Positions 1 to 9,285 of a stretch of DNA of 64,000 bases are shown here, in pieces. The notes under the pieces were generated by a model that was not told where the DNA came from, did no database searches, and saw nothing but the letters and a program-made list of their open reading frames with translations. Each line of letters opens with the position of its first letter. Positions within the stretch are counted from its first letter, which is position 1. Source of the DNA: Aquimarina rhabdastrellae (GTDB lineage Bacteria > Bacteroidota > Bacteroidia > Flavobacteriales > Flavobacteriaceae); contig CANDNT010000002.1 of the NCBI GenBank assembly GCA_947387485.1, positions 1 to 64,000 of the forward strand. Reading direction: 5' to 3'. The translations under genes and the position numbers were made by a program.

Positions 1-104
1 TTTCAATGAACATTACTTCTCTCGAAGCTTATTCTTGTTAAAACTTAAGGACTCGAACCTTAATTACCATCACCCGATGCTTTGTTTATTTCGTTTTGCG
101 GATG

Positions 105-135
105 CAAAACTAAAACTTTATTTCGTAACTCGCAA
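105..135 (-). promoter_or_regulatory. Leader promoter P3
   Basis: On the minus strand TTG (135-133), a 20 nt spacer, then TAGTTTTG (112-105), followed by CATCCGCAAAACG. The downstream bases nearly repeat those after P1, as if promoter plus initial transcribed region had been duplicated. Confidence 0.6.
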
Positions 136-209
136 ACTTTTTTTAAACTTTTTTTCGTTTCGTTTTTCTTATCAAAAACTCAACTCTTTTAGTGTCCCGT
201 TTGAGCTTG

Positions 210-217
210 CAAACATA
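210..217 (-). promoter_or_regulatory. Possible leader promoter P2 (-7 box only)
   Basis: TATGTTTG on the minus strand fits TAnnTTTG, but no TTG sits at the right distance upstream. It lies between P1 and P3 and may be a weak extra start. Confidence 0.35.
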
Positions 218-412
218 CTACTTTTATTTTTAGTTTTCCTAACGTTTTCTTAACTTTTTTTTCGATTATTTTTTGTTCGTTTTCCAAACTTCAAACAACC
301 ATCTTAGATCGATTTTCTTTCTGAATCTCAATCTTTTAAAGCTAATACTCTCATTAAATCCTCAATGAACTTTTGCCGCCCGACTTCGTTTCCTTTAGCC
401 GTTTTGCGGGTG

Positions 413-442
413 CAAATATACAACCCTTTTTTACTTCTACAA
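413..442 (-). promoter_or_regulatory. Leader promoter P1
   Basis: On the minus strand TTG (442-440), a 19 nt spacer, then TATATTTG (420-413): an exact fit to the Bacteroidota housekeeping promoter TTG-N17..23-TAnnTTTG. The bases after the -7 box are CACCCG, a C-rich discriminator also seen at P3 and, slightly changed, at rplU and leuS. Confidence 0.7.
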
Positions 443-536
443 GCCTTTTTCCTATCTTTTTTTTAAAGTTTTTTCACCTACACACTTACACACCTATACT
501 ACAGCGCTTTATACACAAAAGTTTTTTTAAAGGTTT

Positions 537-1589
537 TTATACTTGACTTAGCTTTTCTGTTGCAAAGTATTTATTTCCTATTGTTCGCATTGTATTTGCT
601 GCTTGTTCTGGTGTGATATCTCGTTGTGGACTCCCGAACATTTCATATCCCACCATAAACTTTTTTACTGTAGCACTTCTTAATAATGGTGGATAGAAAC
701 TCATATGCCAATGCCAATATTTATATTCTTTACCATCAGTTGGTGCTTGATGGATTCCACTTGAATAAGGAAAGGAGCAATCAAAGATCTTATCATACAC
801 TTTAGTTATATATGAGATTGCTTTCGCGAAAGCTGTCTTTTCTATTTCTGTAATATCTAGAATAGATTGTTGTTCTTGTTTAGGAATAACCATTGTTTCA
901 TATGGCCATATGGCCCAAAAAGGAACTACTATTATATAATATTCATTTTCATAAATGATTCTTTCCTTATGTTTTAATTCCTCTTTACTATATATATGTA
1001 ATAAGGTCTCTTTATTCTTATTGTAAAATGCTTCTTGCTGTGTATCCTTTTTTACTACTTCGTTAGGTAAGGTAGACTGACTCCAGATTTGTCCGTGAGG
1101 ATGTGGATTACTACATCCCATTATTGCGCCTTTGTTCTCAAATATCTGTACATAGTTAATATTTTCTTCATTTTTTAAAGCTTGGTATTCTTGTTTCCAC
1201 ACATCTACTACTTTCTTTATTTCACTCAACGTTAAATCTGCAAGTGTTTTTGAGTGATCAGAACTAAAACAAACTACTTTACAAATTCCTTGTTCTGCTT
1301 CTGCTCTTAAAAGTCCTTGATTGTATGAAAACTCTTTAGTCCCTTTTTGCAATGCTGCAAAATCATTTGTGAATACATATACATCTTTATATTCTGGGTT
1401 CTTTTCTCCATTAGCCCTTTTATTTCCTTTACATAAATAACATTCTGGATCATAGGCAGGTTTTATATTATTTGCTATTTCTTCGCTTTTACCTTGCCAT
1501 GGTCTTTTGGCTCTATGTGGAGAAACTAAAACCCATTCTCCTGTTAATGGATTGTATCGTTTGTGTGAGTATTCTTGGAGGTCTTTCAT
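537..1589 (-). CDS. galT: Galactose-1-phosphate uridylyltransferase
   Basis: Leloir-pathway enzyme that exchanges UMP between UDP-glucose and galactose 1-phosphate in the cytoplasm. The 350-residue length matches the family. The active-site motif HPHGQ is at residues 163-167 (the second His is the uridylylated nucleophile), and a zinc-type CxxC lies at 50-53 (CYLC). The N-terminal RYNPLTGEWVLVSPHR stretch is typical. The gene stands alone: galK and galM are not beside it, so the rest of the pathway must lie elsewhere. It starts just after a strong hairpin that probably ends the upstream transcript, so it should have its own promoter or depend on read-through. Confidence 0.95.
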   Translation of the reverse strand: MKDLQEYSHKRYNPLTGEWVLVSPHRAKRPWQGKSEEIANNIKPAYDPECYLCKGNKRANGEKNPEYKDVYVFTNDFAALQKGTKEFSYNQGLLRAEAEQGICKVVCFSSDHSKTLADLTLSEIKKVVDVWKQEYQALKNEENINYVQIFENKGAIMGCSNPHPHGQIWSQSTLPNEVVKKDTQQEAFYNKNKETLLHIYSKEELKHKERIIYENEYYIIVVPFWAIWPYETMVIPKQEQQSILDITEIEKTAFAKAISYITKVYDKIFDCSFPYSSGIHQAPTDGKEYKYWHWHMSFYPPLLRSATVKKFMVGYEMFGSPQRDITPEQAANTMRTIGNKYFATEKLSQV

Positions 1590-1599
1590 TATTTAATAC

Positions 1600-1632
1600 A
1601 ATAAGGATCTTTAGCGTTTAAAGATCCTTATT
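1600..1632 (-). terminator. 14 bp perfect hairpin between the SnoaL-like gene and galT
   Basis: AATAAGGATCTTTA and its exact complement enclose a 5 nt loop. The U-tract on either side is poor, so termination is plausible but not certain; it lies 3' of the 1705-2136 gene and only about 10 bases before the galT start. Confidence 0.5.
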
Positions 1633-1704
1633 CATTATTAGTTTATATGATAGTATATTATTTGTTTTATATACTTTTTTATTCTAATCGGGATAATTTT
1701 GATA

Positions 1705-2136
1705 TTAACATGAGGTGTCTGCAACAATTTTCCATTCTCCATCTATCTTTTTGAAGATAATCATAAACACACCATCTGCATTTCCTACTTTTCTGGTTAA
1801 GTGATATTCTCCCATTACCCAATATACTCCTTCGCCTGCTTTGGATATATCATTAACTTTAAATTTTAATATTCCTGTATGTGCTTTACTAGGGTATCCT
1901 TTTTTATAATTATCTAAGGTTTGCTGCCATCCCTTGGTTAATCCATTACTACCGTAAAACTTTAATTCATCAGATTTCCAGTATCCTTTCATGAATCCTT
2001 CTAAATCATGATTTGACCATGCTTTTTCTTGTGCTTTCATTATAGCAATGATTGCTTTTTTTTCTTCGGATTCTGTTTGTTGTGCTTGACAAAAGAATGA
2101 TGTCATAATTAAACAAAGGACTATTAGCTTTTTCAT
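1705..2136 (-). CDS. Secreted SnoaL-like / DUF4440 domain protein
   Basis: A 143-residue protein with a signal peptide (MKKLIVLCLIMTSFFCQAQ, cleavage near residue 19) followed by one NTF2-like cone domain. Family signs are a helical start rich in K/A, a YWKSDELKFYG stretch and a final strand with KKIDGEWKIVADTSC. Such domains bind small ligands or act as isomerases, but many DUF4440 proteins have no known reaction, so no substrate is proposed. It is probably periplasmic. A short repeat element (2163-2236) sits directly upstream, so its promoter may lie in or beyond that element. Sure of the fold family, not of function. Confidence 0.7.
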   Translation of the reverse strand: MKKLIVLCLIMTSFFCQAQQTESEEKKAIIAIMKAQEKAWSNHDLEGFMKGYWKSDELKFYGSNGLTKGWQQTLDNYKKGYPSKAHTGILKFKVNDISKAGEGVYWVMGEYHLTRKVGNADGVFMIIFKKIDGEWKIVADTSC

Positions 2137-2162
2137 CTGATGTTATTTACTGAATTTATATA

Positions 2163-2236
2163 ATACTATTACTTAATTAAAACTATCGTATCAAAATTGT
2201 TATTTCTGTATTTTACTTTCAAATAAGTAATGGTAT
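2163..2236. repeat. Inverted-repeat intergenic element, copy A (74 bp)
   Basis: Begins ATACTATTACTTAATT and ends AATAAGTAATGGTAT; the ends are imperfect inverted repeats matching at about 17 of 20 positions. The interior shares the ATTGTTATTT...TATTTTAC segment with copies B and C but lacks their central part. It lies between two minus-strand genes. Confidence 0.7.
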
Positions 2237-2249
2237 AAACTCGTTTTGG

Positions 2250-2945
2250 TTAATCTCTATTTCTACCTAAAAATAGGAAAATAAAATACATCAATGTCGC
2301 TAATGATCCTAATGCTGCTACTAAGTATGTTCTTGCAGCCCATTTTAAGGCGTCTTTTGCTCCTGCATGTTCTTGTGCGGTAAGCATATTTGTATTTTCT
2401 AACCATGCTAAAGCTCTATTACTTGCATCATATTCTACAGGTAAGGTAATCATACTAAAAGCTGTTGTTACTGCAAATAGTAAAATTCCTATTAAAAATA
2501 CTATATTCCCAAAAGTTGATGCCGTTGCTGTTAATATCAATCCTGCCATAATGACCATATTAGCAAACTTACTTGCTATACCTACCACTGGTACAATTTG
2601 CGAACGCATTGTTAACCAGCCATAGGCTTGTGCATGTTGTACCGCGTGTCCTACCTCATGTGCAGCTACAGCCGCAGCCGCAGCATTACGTTGATGGTAT
2701 ACAACTTCGCTTAAATTGACTGTTTTATCTCTAGGATTATAATGATCTGTAAGTTGTCCTCTTGTAGAAATCACTTGCACATCTGTGATCCCATGATCTC
2801 TCAACATCTTCTCTGCTATTTCTACTCCAGTCATTCCGTTTTGTAAATACAATCCAGAATAATGTTTAAACTTACTTTTTAATTTGTTACTCACATAGGA
2901 GCTTATTAAAAATATGATTCCTGCTATTACATAGTATCCCATCAT
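2250..2945 (-). CDS. YugP-type membrane zinc metallopeptidase
   Basis: 231-residue integral membrane protein of the COG2738/YugP family. It has an N-terminal membrane segment (about residues 1-18), the zinc motif HEVGH at 96-100 followed by AVQHAQ, and two or three hydrophobic segments between about 118 and 228. The family is widespread and its substrates are unknown. Two ATG codons are adjacent at the start (MMGYY); either could serve, with AAAGGAAAT a few bases upstream. It is separated from alanine dehydrogenase by a strong terminator, so it is likely monocistronic. Confidence 0.85.
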   Translation of the reverse strand: MMGYYVIAGIIFLISSYVSNKLKSKFKHYSGLYLQNGMTGVEIAEKMLRDHGITDVQVISTRGQLTDHYNPRDKTVNLSEVVYHQRNAAAAAVAAHEVGHAVQHAQAYGWLTMRSQIVPVVGIASKFANMVIMAGLILTATASTFGNIVFLIGILLFAVTTAFSMITLPVEYDASNRALAWLENTNMLTAQEHAGAKDALKWAARTYLVAALGSLATLMYFIFLFLGRNRD

Positions 2946-3057
2946 AATTTATTTCCTTTTGTTGTTTTTGTTTCTACATTATGTTTTTTAAAAATACAAT
3001 AAACTCAAAAATTCTTCAAATCTGTCTTTCCTATTTCGTTATACTTTATAGATTAAA

Positions 3058-3094
3058 AGCAAAAACCTCGCCATTTGACGAGGTTTTTGCTTTT
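3058..3094 (-). terminator. Intrinsic terminator after alanine dehydrogenase
   Basis: 13 bp stem AGCAAAAACCTCG / CGAGGTTTTTGCT with an 8 nt loop and T-runs on both strands, so it could work in either direction. It lies 23 bases past the ald stop codon. Confidence 0.85.
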
Positions 3095-3116
3095 TATAGT
3101 ATTATGTTACTTTATT

Positions 3117-4229
3117 CTATAAGTAATCATTTACTTCTTTAAGTGGTAAATCAAATGCTTCAGAAATTGCTGGATATACTACGTCTCCATTAATTACATT
3201 TAATCCTTTCTTTAATGGTTCACTAGATGCACAAGCTGCTTTCCATCCTTGATTTGCTAATTTAACAGCATATGGTAAGGTCACATTTGTCAATGCTAAT
3301 GTAGATGTATAAGGTACTGCTCCTGGCATATTAGCTACAGAATAATGTACCACATCATCTATAATATATGTAGGTTCTGCATGAGTAGTAGGTTTTGTTG
3401 TTTCAAAACATCCTCCCTGATCTACAGCTACATCAACTAATACGGTACCTGGACGCATATCTTTAAGCATATCGCGAGTAATTAATTTTGGTGCTTTTGC
3501 TCCCGGAATTAATACTCCTCCTATAATTAAATCTGCATCTTTTATATGTTTACGAATATTATATTCGTTTGAGAATTCAGTTTTTACATTAGCTGCCATT
3601 ACATCATCTAGGTAACGTAAACGTTTCATGCTAATATCCATGATCGTTACATCTGCTCCCATTCCTGCTGCCATTTTTGCAGCTTGTGTTCCTACAACAC
3701 CTCCACCTAATACAATTACTTTTGCTGGTGGTACTCCTGGTACTCCTCCTAAAAGGATACCTCTACCTTGTAATGGTTTCTCTAAAAATTTAGCTCCTTG
3801 CTGAATAGACATACGTCCAGCCACCTCACTCATAGGAGTTAATAATGGTAAACTACGGTCTGCTTCTTCAACAGTTTCATACGATACACATACCGATCCA
3901 TTTTCTATCATTGCTTTGGTCAATACCTCGCTTGACGCAAAATGGAAATATGTAAATAACAACTGATCTTTCTTGATCAATTTGTATTCTGGCTCAATAG
4001 GTTCTTTAACCTTAATGATCATTTCTGCAATACCATATACTTCTTCTATAGTAGGAAGCATTTTTGCACCTGCATCAATATACTCACTATCAGGAAAACC
4101 ACTGTGTAATCCTGCGCTTTCTTGAACATAAACTGTATGTCCATTTTTAACTAGCTCCATAACACCGGCTGGAGTAACTCCTACACGGTTTTCGTTATTT
4201 TTTATTTCCTTAGGAACACCAATTATCAT
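3117..4229 (-). CDS. ald: Alanine dehydrogenase
   Basis: NAD-dependent L-alanine dehydrogenase (alanine to pyruvate plus ammonia), 370 residues from the chosen start. The open frame runs further upstream (to 4298), but the conserved N-terminus MIIGVPKEIKNNENRVGVTP begins at 4229, so the extra 23 codons are treated as untranslated. It has the N-terminal domain with the ENRVG signature and the nucleotide-binding loop VLGGGVVGTQAA in the middle, and it keeps the SMSEVAGRMS-like substrate region (TPMSEVAGRMSIQQG). It ends at a strong terminator and has no obvious partner genes. Confidence 0.93.
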   Translation of the reverse strand: MIIGVPKEIKNNENRVGVTPAGVMELVKNGHTVYVQESAGLHSGFPDSEYIDAGAKMLPTIEEVYGIAEMIIKVKEPIEPEYKLIKKDQLLFTYFHFASSEVLTKAMIENGSVCVSYETVEEADRSLPLLTPMSEVAGRMSIQQGAKFLEKPLQGRGILLGGVPGVPPAKVIVLGGGVVGTQAAKMAAGMGADVTIMDISMKRLRYLDDVMAANVKTEFSNEYNIRKHIKDADLIIGGVLIPGAKAPKLITRDMLKDMRPGTVLVDVAVDQGGCFETTKPTTHAEPTYIIDDVVHYSVANMPGAVPYTSTLALTNVTLPYAVKLANQGWKAACASSEPLKKGLNVINGDVVYPAISEAFDLPLKEVNDYL

Positions 4230-4364
4230 ATTGTTAATTTTTGGTCTAAAATATATGTTATCACAAAATATTCCAACTAAAAATTTCATAAAAAACAATT
4301 TATTATTGCTTTTGAATTTCTAGTTTGTCATATTCATAATTTATACTCTTTTTTGCTTGTCTTT

Positions 4365-7300
4365 TTAACCTACAATGTTTACAATTTTACCTGGTACAAT
4401 AATCACCTTTTTAGGAGTACGCCCAGCTAATTGTTGTTGTGTCTTTTCATGAGCCATTACTGCTGCTTCCATATCTTCTTTACTCATATCTAATGGTAAC
4501 TCCATTTTAAAACGCATTTTACCATTAAATGATATAGGATATTCTTTTGAGCTTTCTACTAAATGTTTTTCTTCAAATACTGGAAATGCTACTGTTGCTA
4601 CAGAAGTTTCATTACCTAGTTTATTCCATAATTCTTCTGCAATATGCGGTGCATATGGTGAAATCAATACTGTTAATGGTTCTAAAATTGCTCTAGAAGT
4701 ACATTTTTGAGCGGTTAATTCATTTACACAAATCATAAAGGTACTTACCGAAGTATTAAAAGAGAAGTTTTCTATATCTTCTTCGACCTTTTTGATCGTC
4801 TTATGTAATGTTTTAAGATTATCTTTTGTAGGTTCTGCATCAGTCACTCCAAATTCTTCTCCGTTATGATACAATTTCCATAATTTCTTTAAGAAGTTAT
4901 GTACACCTGTGATTCCAGCTGTATTCCATGGCTTAGCTTGTTCTAGTGGTCCAAGGAACATTTCATATAAACGTAACGTATCTGCTCCATAGTCTTCGCA
5001 AATATTATCTGGATTTACCACATTATATTTAGACTTAGACATTTTTTCTACTTCACGTCCTACTATATATTTTCCATCTTCTAATATAAATTCAGCATCT
5101 TTGAATTCTTCGTATCTTTTATCTGCTTTTGAAACTTCAATATTTAATTCGTCTGTTGTTCCCTTTAGATAGTTAACATCTACATGAATCGTTTTATTAA
5201 CTTCAAACCTAGTTCTTTCATCAATTCCTAACTCTACAACTAATTCTTTTAAAGATCCAATTTCATTAGCTGCAAAGAACGCAGGAAGCTTCCCTGATTG
5301 CTTCTTTATAATATCTTCAACCAAGCTATACGAAATAAACGTCTTCTTAAATTTTTCTTCAACAAACTTAACATACTTCTCCCTCTTCTCATTATCGTCT
5401 AGATTAATAACATCACTTTCTAAATGATCATCATAACCTTCATTTATATTAAAATCTACTGGTAAACTATTAAACTTCAATTCATACATAAAAGCACTTT
5501 CTCCCAAAATCATTCCTTGATTGATTAGCTTTTTAAATGGCTCTTCAACTGGGATTAGTCCTTTATCAAATAAGAATTTTGTCCAGAAACGAGAATATAA
5601 CAAGTGTCCGGTAGCATGTTCACTTCCTCCTATATATAGGTCTACATTTTGCCAATAGTCTAATGCTGCTTGATCTGCAAAAGCCTGATCGTTTTGTGCA
5701 TCCATATAACGGAATAAATACCATGAGCTTCCTGCCCATCCTGGCATTGTATTTAATTCTAATGGAAATACTGTAGTATTATTGATTTCGCTATTTGCTA
5801 CTACTTTATTATTTGTTGTATCCCAAGCCCAAACATCAGCTCTTCCTAATGGTGGTTCTCCTGTTTCTGTAGGTAAATATTTTTCTACTTCTGGTAATTG
5901 AATTGGCAAATGTTCTTTTGCTATCATTTGTGGCATTCCGTCTACATAGTATACTGGGAATGGCTCTCCCCAATAACGTTGACGGCTAAATACTGCATCA
6001 CGTAATCTATAGTTTGTTTTTCCTTCTCCTTGTTTGATTTGCTCTAATTCAAAAATAGCTCTCTTTGTTGCTTTTTTGTAATTCAATCCATCAAGGAAAT
6101 CTGAATTTGCTATTACCGTATTAGCTTTATCTGCATATGCTTCTTCAGAAATATCTACTCCTTCAAAAATATTTTTGATTTCAGGCATACCATTAGTTCC
6201 TGCGAAGTGCTTTGCAAAATCATAATCACGTTGATCTCCACATGGTACTGCCATTACAGCTCCTGTTCCATACCCTGCCAAAACATAATCTCCGATCCAG
6301 ATAGGAATAGGTTCTTTTGTAAAAGGATGTTCTGCATAGGCTCCTGTAAATACTCCACTAATAGTTTTTACATCTGCCATACGCTCACGTTCGCTACGTT
6401 TTGCTGTAGCTTCGATATAGGCTTCTACTGCTTCTTTTTGTTCTGGTGTTGTAATTTGTAATACCAAATCATGCTCTGGAGCAAGTGTCATAAATGTTAC
6501 TCCGAAAATGGTATCAGGTCTCGTTGTAAAAACCTCTACTGTAGCCTCATGATCTTTTACATTAAAAGTCACACTAGCTCCTTCTGATTTTCCTATCCAG
6601 TTACGTTGTGTTTCTTTAAGCGCATCTGTCCAATCTATATGGTCTAGCCCTTGTAATAAACGTTCTGCATATGCTGAAATACGCATACTCCATTGTGTCA
6701 TCTTTTTACGGATCACAGGATGTCCTCCACGCTCTGATATTCCGTTAACAATCTCGTCATTTGCCAAAACCGTTCCTAAAGCAGGACACCAATTTACTTC
6801 AGTTTCTGCTAGGTAAGTTAATCTATATTGTAATAAGATTTCCTGTTGTTGCTTACTATCAAAAGCATTCCACTCTGCTGCTGTAAAGGCTACTACATCA
6901 TCATCACATACGGCAGTAACTGCTGTATTTCCTTCTGCCTCAAAAATTGCAACTAATGCTGCAATATCTTTTGCTTTATTTGCTGTTGTATCATACCATG
7001 AATTAAACAACTGGATAAAAATCCATTGTGTCCATTTATAATATTCTGGTGCACTGGTACGTACTTCTTTTGACCAATCAAAAGAGAATCCTATTTTATC
7101 TAATTGCTGTCTATATCTTGCTATATTATCTCTAGTAGTGATCGCTGGATGTTGTCCAGTTTGTATAGCATATTGCTCTGCTGGTAGTCCAAAACTATCA
7201 TATCCTTGTGGATGTAACACATTAAATCCTTTGTGTCTTTTATATCTTGCATAGATATCACTTGCTATATATCCTAGTGGATGTCCCACATGTAATCCTG

Positions 7301-7433
7301 CTCCTGATGGATAAGGAAACATATCTAGTACATAATATTTTGGCTTTTGGCTATTTTCTTCTGCTCGAAAAGTTTGCTCTTTTGCCCAATAGGCTTGCCA
7401 TTTTTTTTCTATTTCGTTGAAATTATAACTCAT
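4365..7433 (-). CDS. leuS: Leucyl-tRNA synthetase
   Basis: Class Ia aminoacyl-tRNA synthetase charging tRNA-Leu. HVGH (HIGH motif) is at residues 48-51 and KMSKS at 797-801; the CP1 editing domain lies between, and the anticodon-binding and C-terminal domains follow. The protein is 1022 residues, clearly longer than the roughly 860-residue E. coli enzyme. Much of the excess is between the GMILGESAF segment and KMSKS, where about 150 charged residues replace a segment of a few tens. Otherwise the core looks intact. A TAAATTTG box at 7547-7540 is a likely promoter. Confidence 0.97.
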   Translation of the reverse strand: MSYNFNEIEKKWQAYWAKEQTFRAEENSQKPKYYVLDMFPYPSGAGLHVGHPLGYIASDIYARYKRHKGFNVLHPQGYDSFGLPAEQYAIQTGQHPAITTRDNIARYRQQLDKIGFSFDWSKEVRTSAPEYYKWTQWIFIQLFNSWYDTTANKAKDIAALVAIFEAEGNTAVTAVCDDDVVAFTAAEWNAFDSKQQQEILLQYRLTYLAETEVNWCPALGTVLANDEIVNGISERGGHPVIRKKMTQWSMRISAYAERLLQGLDHIDWTDALKETQRNWIGKSEGASVTFNVKDHEATVEVFTTRPDTIFGVTFMTLAPEHDLVLQITTPEQKEAVEAYIEATAKRSERERMADVKTISGVFTGAYAEHPFTKEPIPIWIGDYVLAGYGTGAVMAVPCGDQRDYDFAKHFAGTNGMPEIKNIFEGVDISEEAYADKANTVIANSDFLDGLNYKKATKRAIFELEQIKQGEGKTNYRLRDAVFSRQRYWGEPFPVYYVDGMPQMIAKEHLPIQLPEVEKYLPTETGEPPLGRADVWAWDTTNNKVVANSEINNTTVFPLELNTMPGWAGSSWYLFRYMDAQNDQAFADQAALDYWQNVDLYIGGSEHATGHLLYSRFWTKFLFDKGLIPVEEPFKKLINQGMILGESAFMYELKFNSLPVDFNINEGYDDHLESDVINLDDNEKREKYVKFVEEKFKKTFISYSLVEDIIKKQSGKLPAFFAANEIGSLKELVVELGIDERTRFEVNKTIHVDVNYLKGTTDELNIEVSKADKRYEEFKDAEFILEDGKYIVGREVEKMSKSKYNVVNPDNICEDYGADTLRLYEMFLGPLEQAKPWNTAGITGVHNFLKKLWKLYHNGEEFGVTDAEPTKDNLKTLHKTIKKVEEDIENFSFNTSVSTFMICVNELTAQKCTSRAILEPLTVLISPYAPHIAEELWNKLGNETSVATVAFPVFEEKHLVESSKEYPISFNGKMRFKMELPLDMSKEDMEAAVMAHEKTQQQLAGRTPKKVIIVPGKIVNIVG

Positions 7434-7539
7434 ATAGCAGCATTATTTCTTGATCTTGTTTTATTGAATTGAGGATATAAAACTCATTTTCAAATCATGA
7501 CAGGATCATTTCTTGAATATCTTCTTTTTAATTTGGCTG

Positions 7540-7547
7540 CAAATTTA
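7540..7547 (-). promoter_or_regulatory. leuS promoter -7 box
   Basis: TAAATTTG on the minus strand fits TAnnTTTG, about 110 bases before the leuS ATG. It is followed by CAGCC, similar to the discriminators of the rRNA leader and rplU. No clear TTG -33 box is seen. Confidence 0.45.
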
Positions 7548-7682
7548 CAATTTTATGGATAGCTTATTTTGGATTTTATAGGTTTATTTATGCTATATTT
7601 TAAGTTTTCTGAGATAAGTAAAAAGTGTTGCACGATTATTTGCTCATTCTTTCTTATTTTTACGACAAATTAGGATCTGTAT

Positions 7683-8561
7683 ATGAGCTCATCTTTTGAA
7701 AAGTATCAAAAACGTAGATTAATTTCTTCTTATTTTTCTGTGGTTATCAGTATTTCTTTAGTCTTATTTCTTTTGGGACTATTAGGGTTATTAGTGCTTA
7801 ATTCTAAAAAAGTTGCAGATCATTTTAAAGAACAGATTGCATTGACTATATATATTAAGGACACTGCAAAAGAAATCGAAATTAAACAACTCGAAAAAAC
7901 ATTAGCACTTGCTACTTATGCCAAGTCTACTGTTTATATTTCTAAAGAAGATGCTGCCGAAGCTCATAGTAAAGATATAGGGGAAAACTTTATGGATTTC
8001 TTAGGATATAACCCTTTACAAAATGCCATTGATGTTTACTTAAAGGCAGATTATGTTTCTAACGAAAAGATTGAAGAAATCAAAAATAGTATTTCACAAC
8101 GAGAGTTTGTTGATGAAGTTGCTTATGATAAACCTTTGATTTCTTTATTAACGGATAATATTAAACGTATCAGTTTCTGGGTACTACTTATTAGTACTTT
8201 GTTTACTTTTATCGCTGTTTTATTAATTAACAGTTCGATTCGTTTATCTGTATATTCAAAACGCTTTATTATTAAAACGATGCAAATGGTTGGGGCGACT
8301 AAGCGTTTTATCAGGCTTCCGTTTATCTGGAAAAGTATTCGTTTAGGAATGATCGGTGCTTTGGTTGCTATTATAGGTGTAGCTGTTGTATTATTTTATT
8401 TAGACAAATCTTTTCCTGAATTAGGTTTACTTAATGATCCTATCTTACTTGTTTTCCTTTTTAGCGGTGTTTTTGTAGTAGGTGTTATTATTACCTGGAT
8501 CAGTACTTTCTTTGCTACGCAACGCTTCCTTAATTTAAGGACTGACGAGTTATATTTTTAA
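7683..8561 (+). CDS. ftsX: Cell division permease-like protein FtsX
   Basis: Membrane partner of the ATPase FtsE; the FtsEX complex couples septation to activation of peptidoglycan hydrolases. 292 residues with the standard layout: cytoplasmic N-terminus, TM1 at about 17-38, a periplasmic loop to about 160, then three TM segments (about 165-185, 220-240, 250-270). The loop contains the family YISKEDAAEAHSKDIGENF stretch. First gene of a plus-strand run continuing through DUF3098, uppP and truB, an order I know from Flavobacteria; ftsE is not nearby. Confidence 0.92.
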   Translation: MSSSFEKYQKRRLISSYFSVVISISLVLFLLGLLGLLVLNSKKVADHFKEQIALTIYIKDTAKEIEIKQLEKTLALATYAKSTVYISKEDAAEAHSKDIGENFMDFLGYNPLQNAIDVYLKADYVSNEKIEEIKNSISQREFVDEVAYDKPLISLLTDNIKRISFWVLLISTLFTFIAVLLINSSIRLSVYSKRFIIKTMQMVGATKRFIRLPFIWKSIRLGMIGALVAIIGVAVVLFYLDKSFPELGLLNDPILLVFLFSGVFVVGVIITWISTFFATQRFLNLRTDELYF

Positions 8562-8580
8562 GATTTATCTTTTTTATCTT

Positions 8581-8988
8581 ATGAAAAAATTAGCTAGAAT
8601 TTATTGGTCTGTTTGTGGTTTGCTTTTTATTGCATTTATGTATGTGATGATACAGACTTTTAAACCTATACGTAATGTTACTGCTGATCAAGTTATCCCT
8701 ATTTCTGGTAAAGTAACCACTATTCAAGAGGGAGCTGGTTTTGATATTTATTTTACGCTAGAAAACGATATTCATCACTATTATATTAATAGAGGTTTGA
8801 AGGAGCAATTAACTATTGCTGATTTACAACAAGATATTTTAAATAAAAACGTTACTTTGTACGTTATTGATAGATGGACCTTATTTACCAGAGATGGTGT
8901 TACTGGTCATATCTCAAAGTTAATGCTCAATGATCGCGTTATTTTTAACGAAATAGAAAATGACATCCATGAAAAAACAACAAAATAA
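8581..8988 (+). CDS. Small membrane-anchored protein, unknown
   Basis: 135 residues: one N-terminal membrane segment (about 5-25), then a mostly beta, probably periplasmic domain. I recognise no family. It starts 19 bases after the ftsX stop and its end overlaps the start of the DUF3098 gene, so it is cotranscribed with them. It is not part of the ftsX-DUF3098-uppP-truB order as I know it, so it may be a lineage-specific insertion in the operon. Confidence 0.75.
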   Translation: MKKLARIYWSVCGLLFIAFMYVMIQTFKPIRNVTADQVIPISGKVTTIQEGAGFDIYFTLENDIHHYYINRGLKEQLTIADLQQDILNKNVTLYVIDRWTLFTRDGVTGHISKLMLNDRVIFNEIENDIHEKTTK

Positions 8989-9232
8989 CTCTACTCATCA
9001 ACCTGACTTTGTTTTTAAGAAAAAGAACTATGTAGTAATGGCTATTGGTTTGGCTGTCATTTCTCTTGGTTTTATTCTAATGTCTGGTGGTGGTAGTGAT
9101 GATCCTAATGTTTTTAATCCTGAGATTTATAATTTCAGAAGAATTAGATTGGCACCTACTTTAGTTCTTATCGGTTTTGCTATCGAAGTTTATGCTATTT
9201 TATTAGATCCTGATAAGAAGGAATCTGAGTAA
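8969..9232 (+). CDS. DUF3098 family membrane protein
   Basis: Small protein with two membrane segments (about residues 20-40 and 62-80 counted from the chosen start) separated by a GGGSDDPNVFNPEIYNFRR loop that marks the family. The frame could begin at 8960 (three residues earlier); the ATG at 8969 gives MKKQQNN and is slightly preferred. It overlaps the previous gene by about 20 bases. Function is unknown; constant linkage to ftsX and uppP suggests envelope biogenesis. Confidence 0.85.
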   Translation: MKKQQNNSTHQPDFVFKKKNYVVMAIGLAVISLGFILMSGGGSDDPNVFNPEIYNFRRIRLAPTLVLIGFAIEVYAILLDPDKKESE

Positions 9233-9285
9233 TTCATATCTTTGCCCGCTTGATACGGCATTAGCCTTTTGACACTTATTATATT

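Larger units (their letters stand above)
1..412 (-). other. Probable rRNA operon leader (16S gene off the left edge)
   Basis: Read leftward, this gene-free stretch carries several promoter matches and ends at the window edge with GTTCATTGAAA, a motif I associate with the leader just before 16S rRNA in Flavobacteria. A second GTTCATTGA lies at 362-370. The stretch also repeats a GTTTTGCGG(G/A)TGCAAA block (402-415 and 93-108). No convincing protein is encoded; a 72-codon plus-strand ORF here is AT-rich and looks like chance. That the product is rRNA is an inference, because the rRNA itself is outside the window. Confidence 0.55.

Noticed and set aside
45..63. tRNA-like T-arm (TTAAGG-TTCGAGT-CCTTAA on the minus strand) suggesting a tRNA gene
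   Set aside because: The stem-loop is perfect, but no acceptor, D or anticodon arms surround it; taken as a chance or leader hairpin.
35..253. 72-codon plus-strand ORF in the leader
   Set aside because: Phe/Leu/Lys-rich chance translation over promoter sequences.
537..1589. Full galactose operon at the left end
   Set aside because: Only galT is present; adjacent genes are unrelated and separated by a hairpin.
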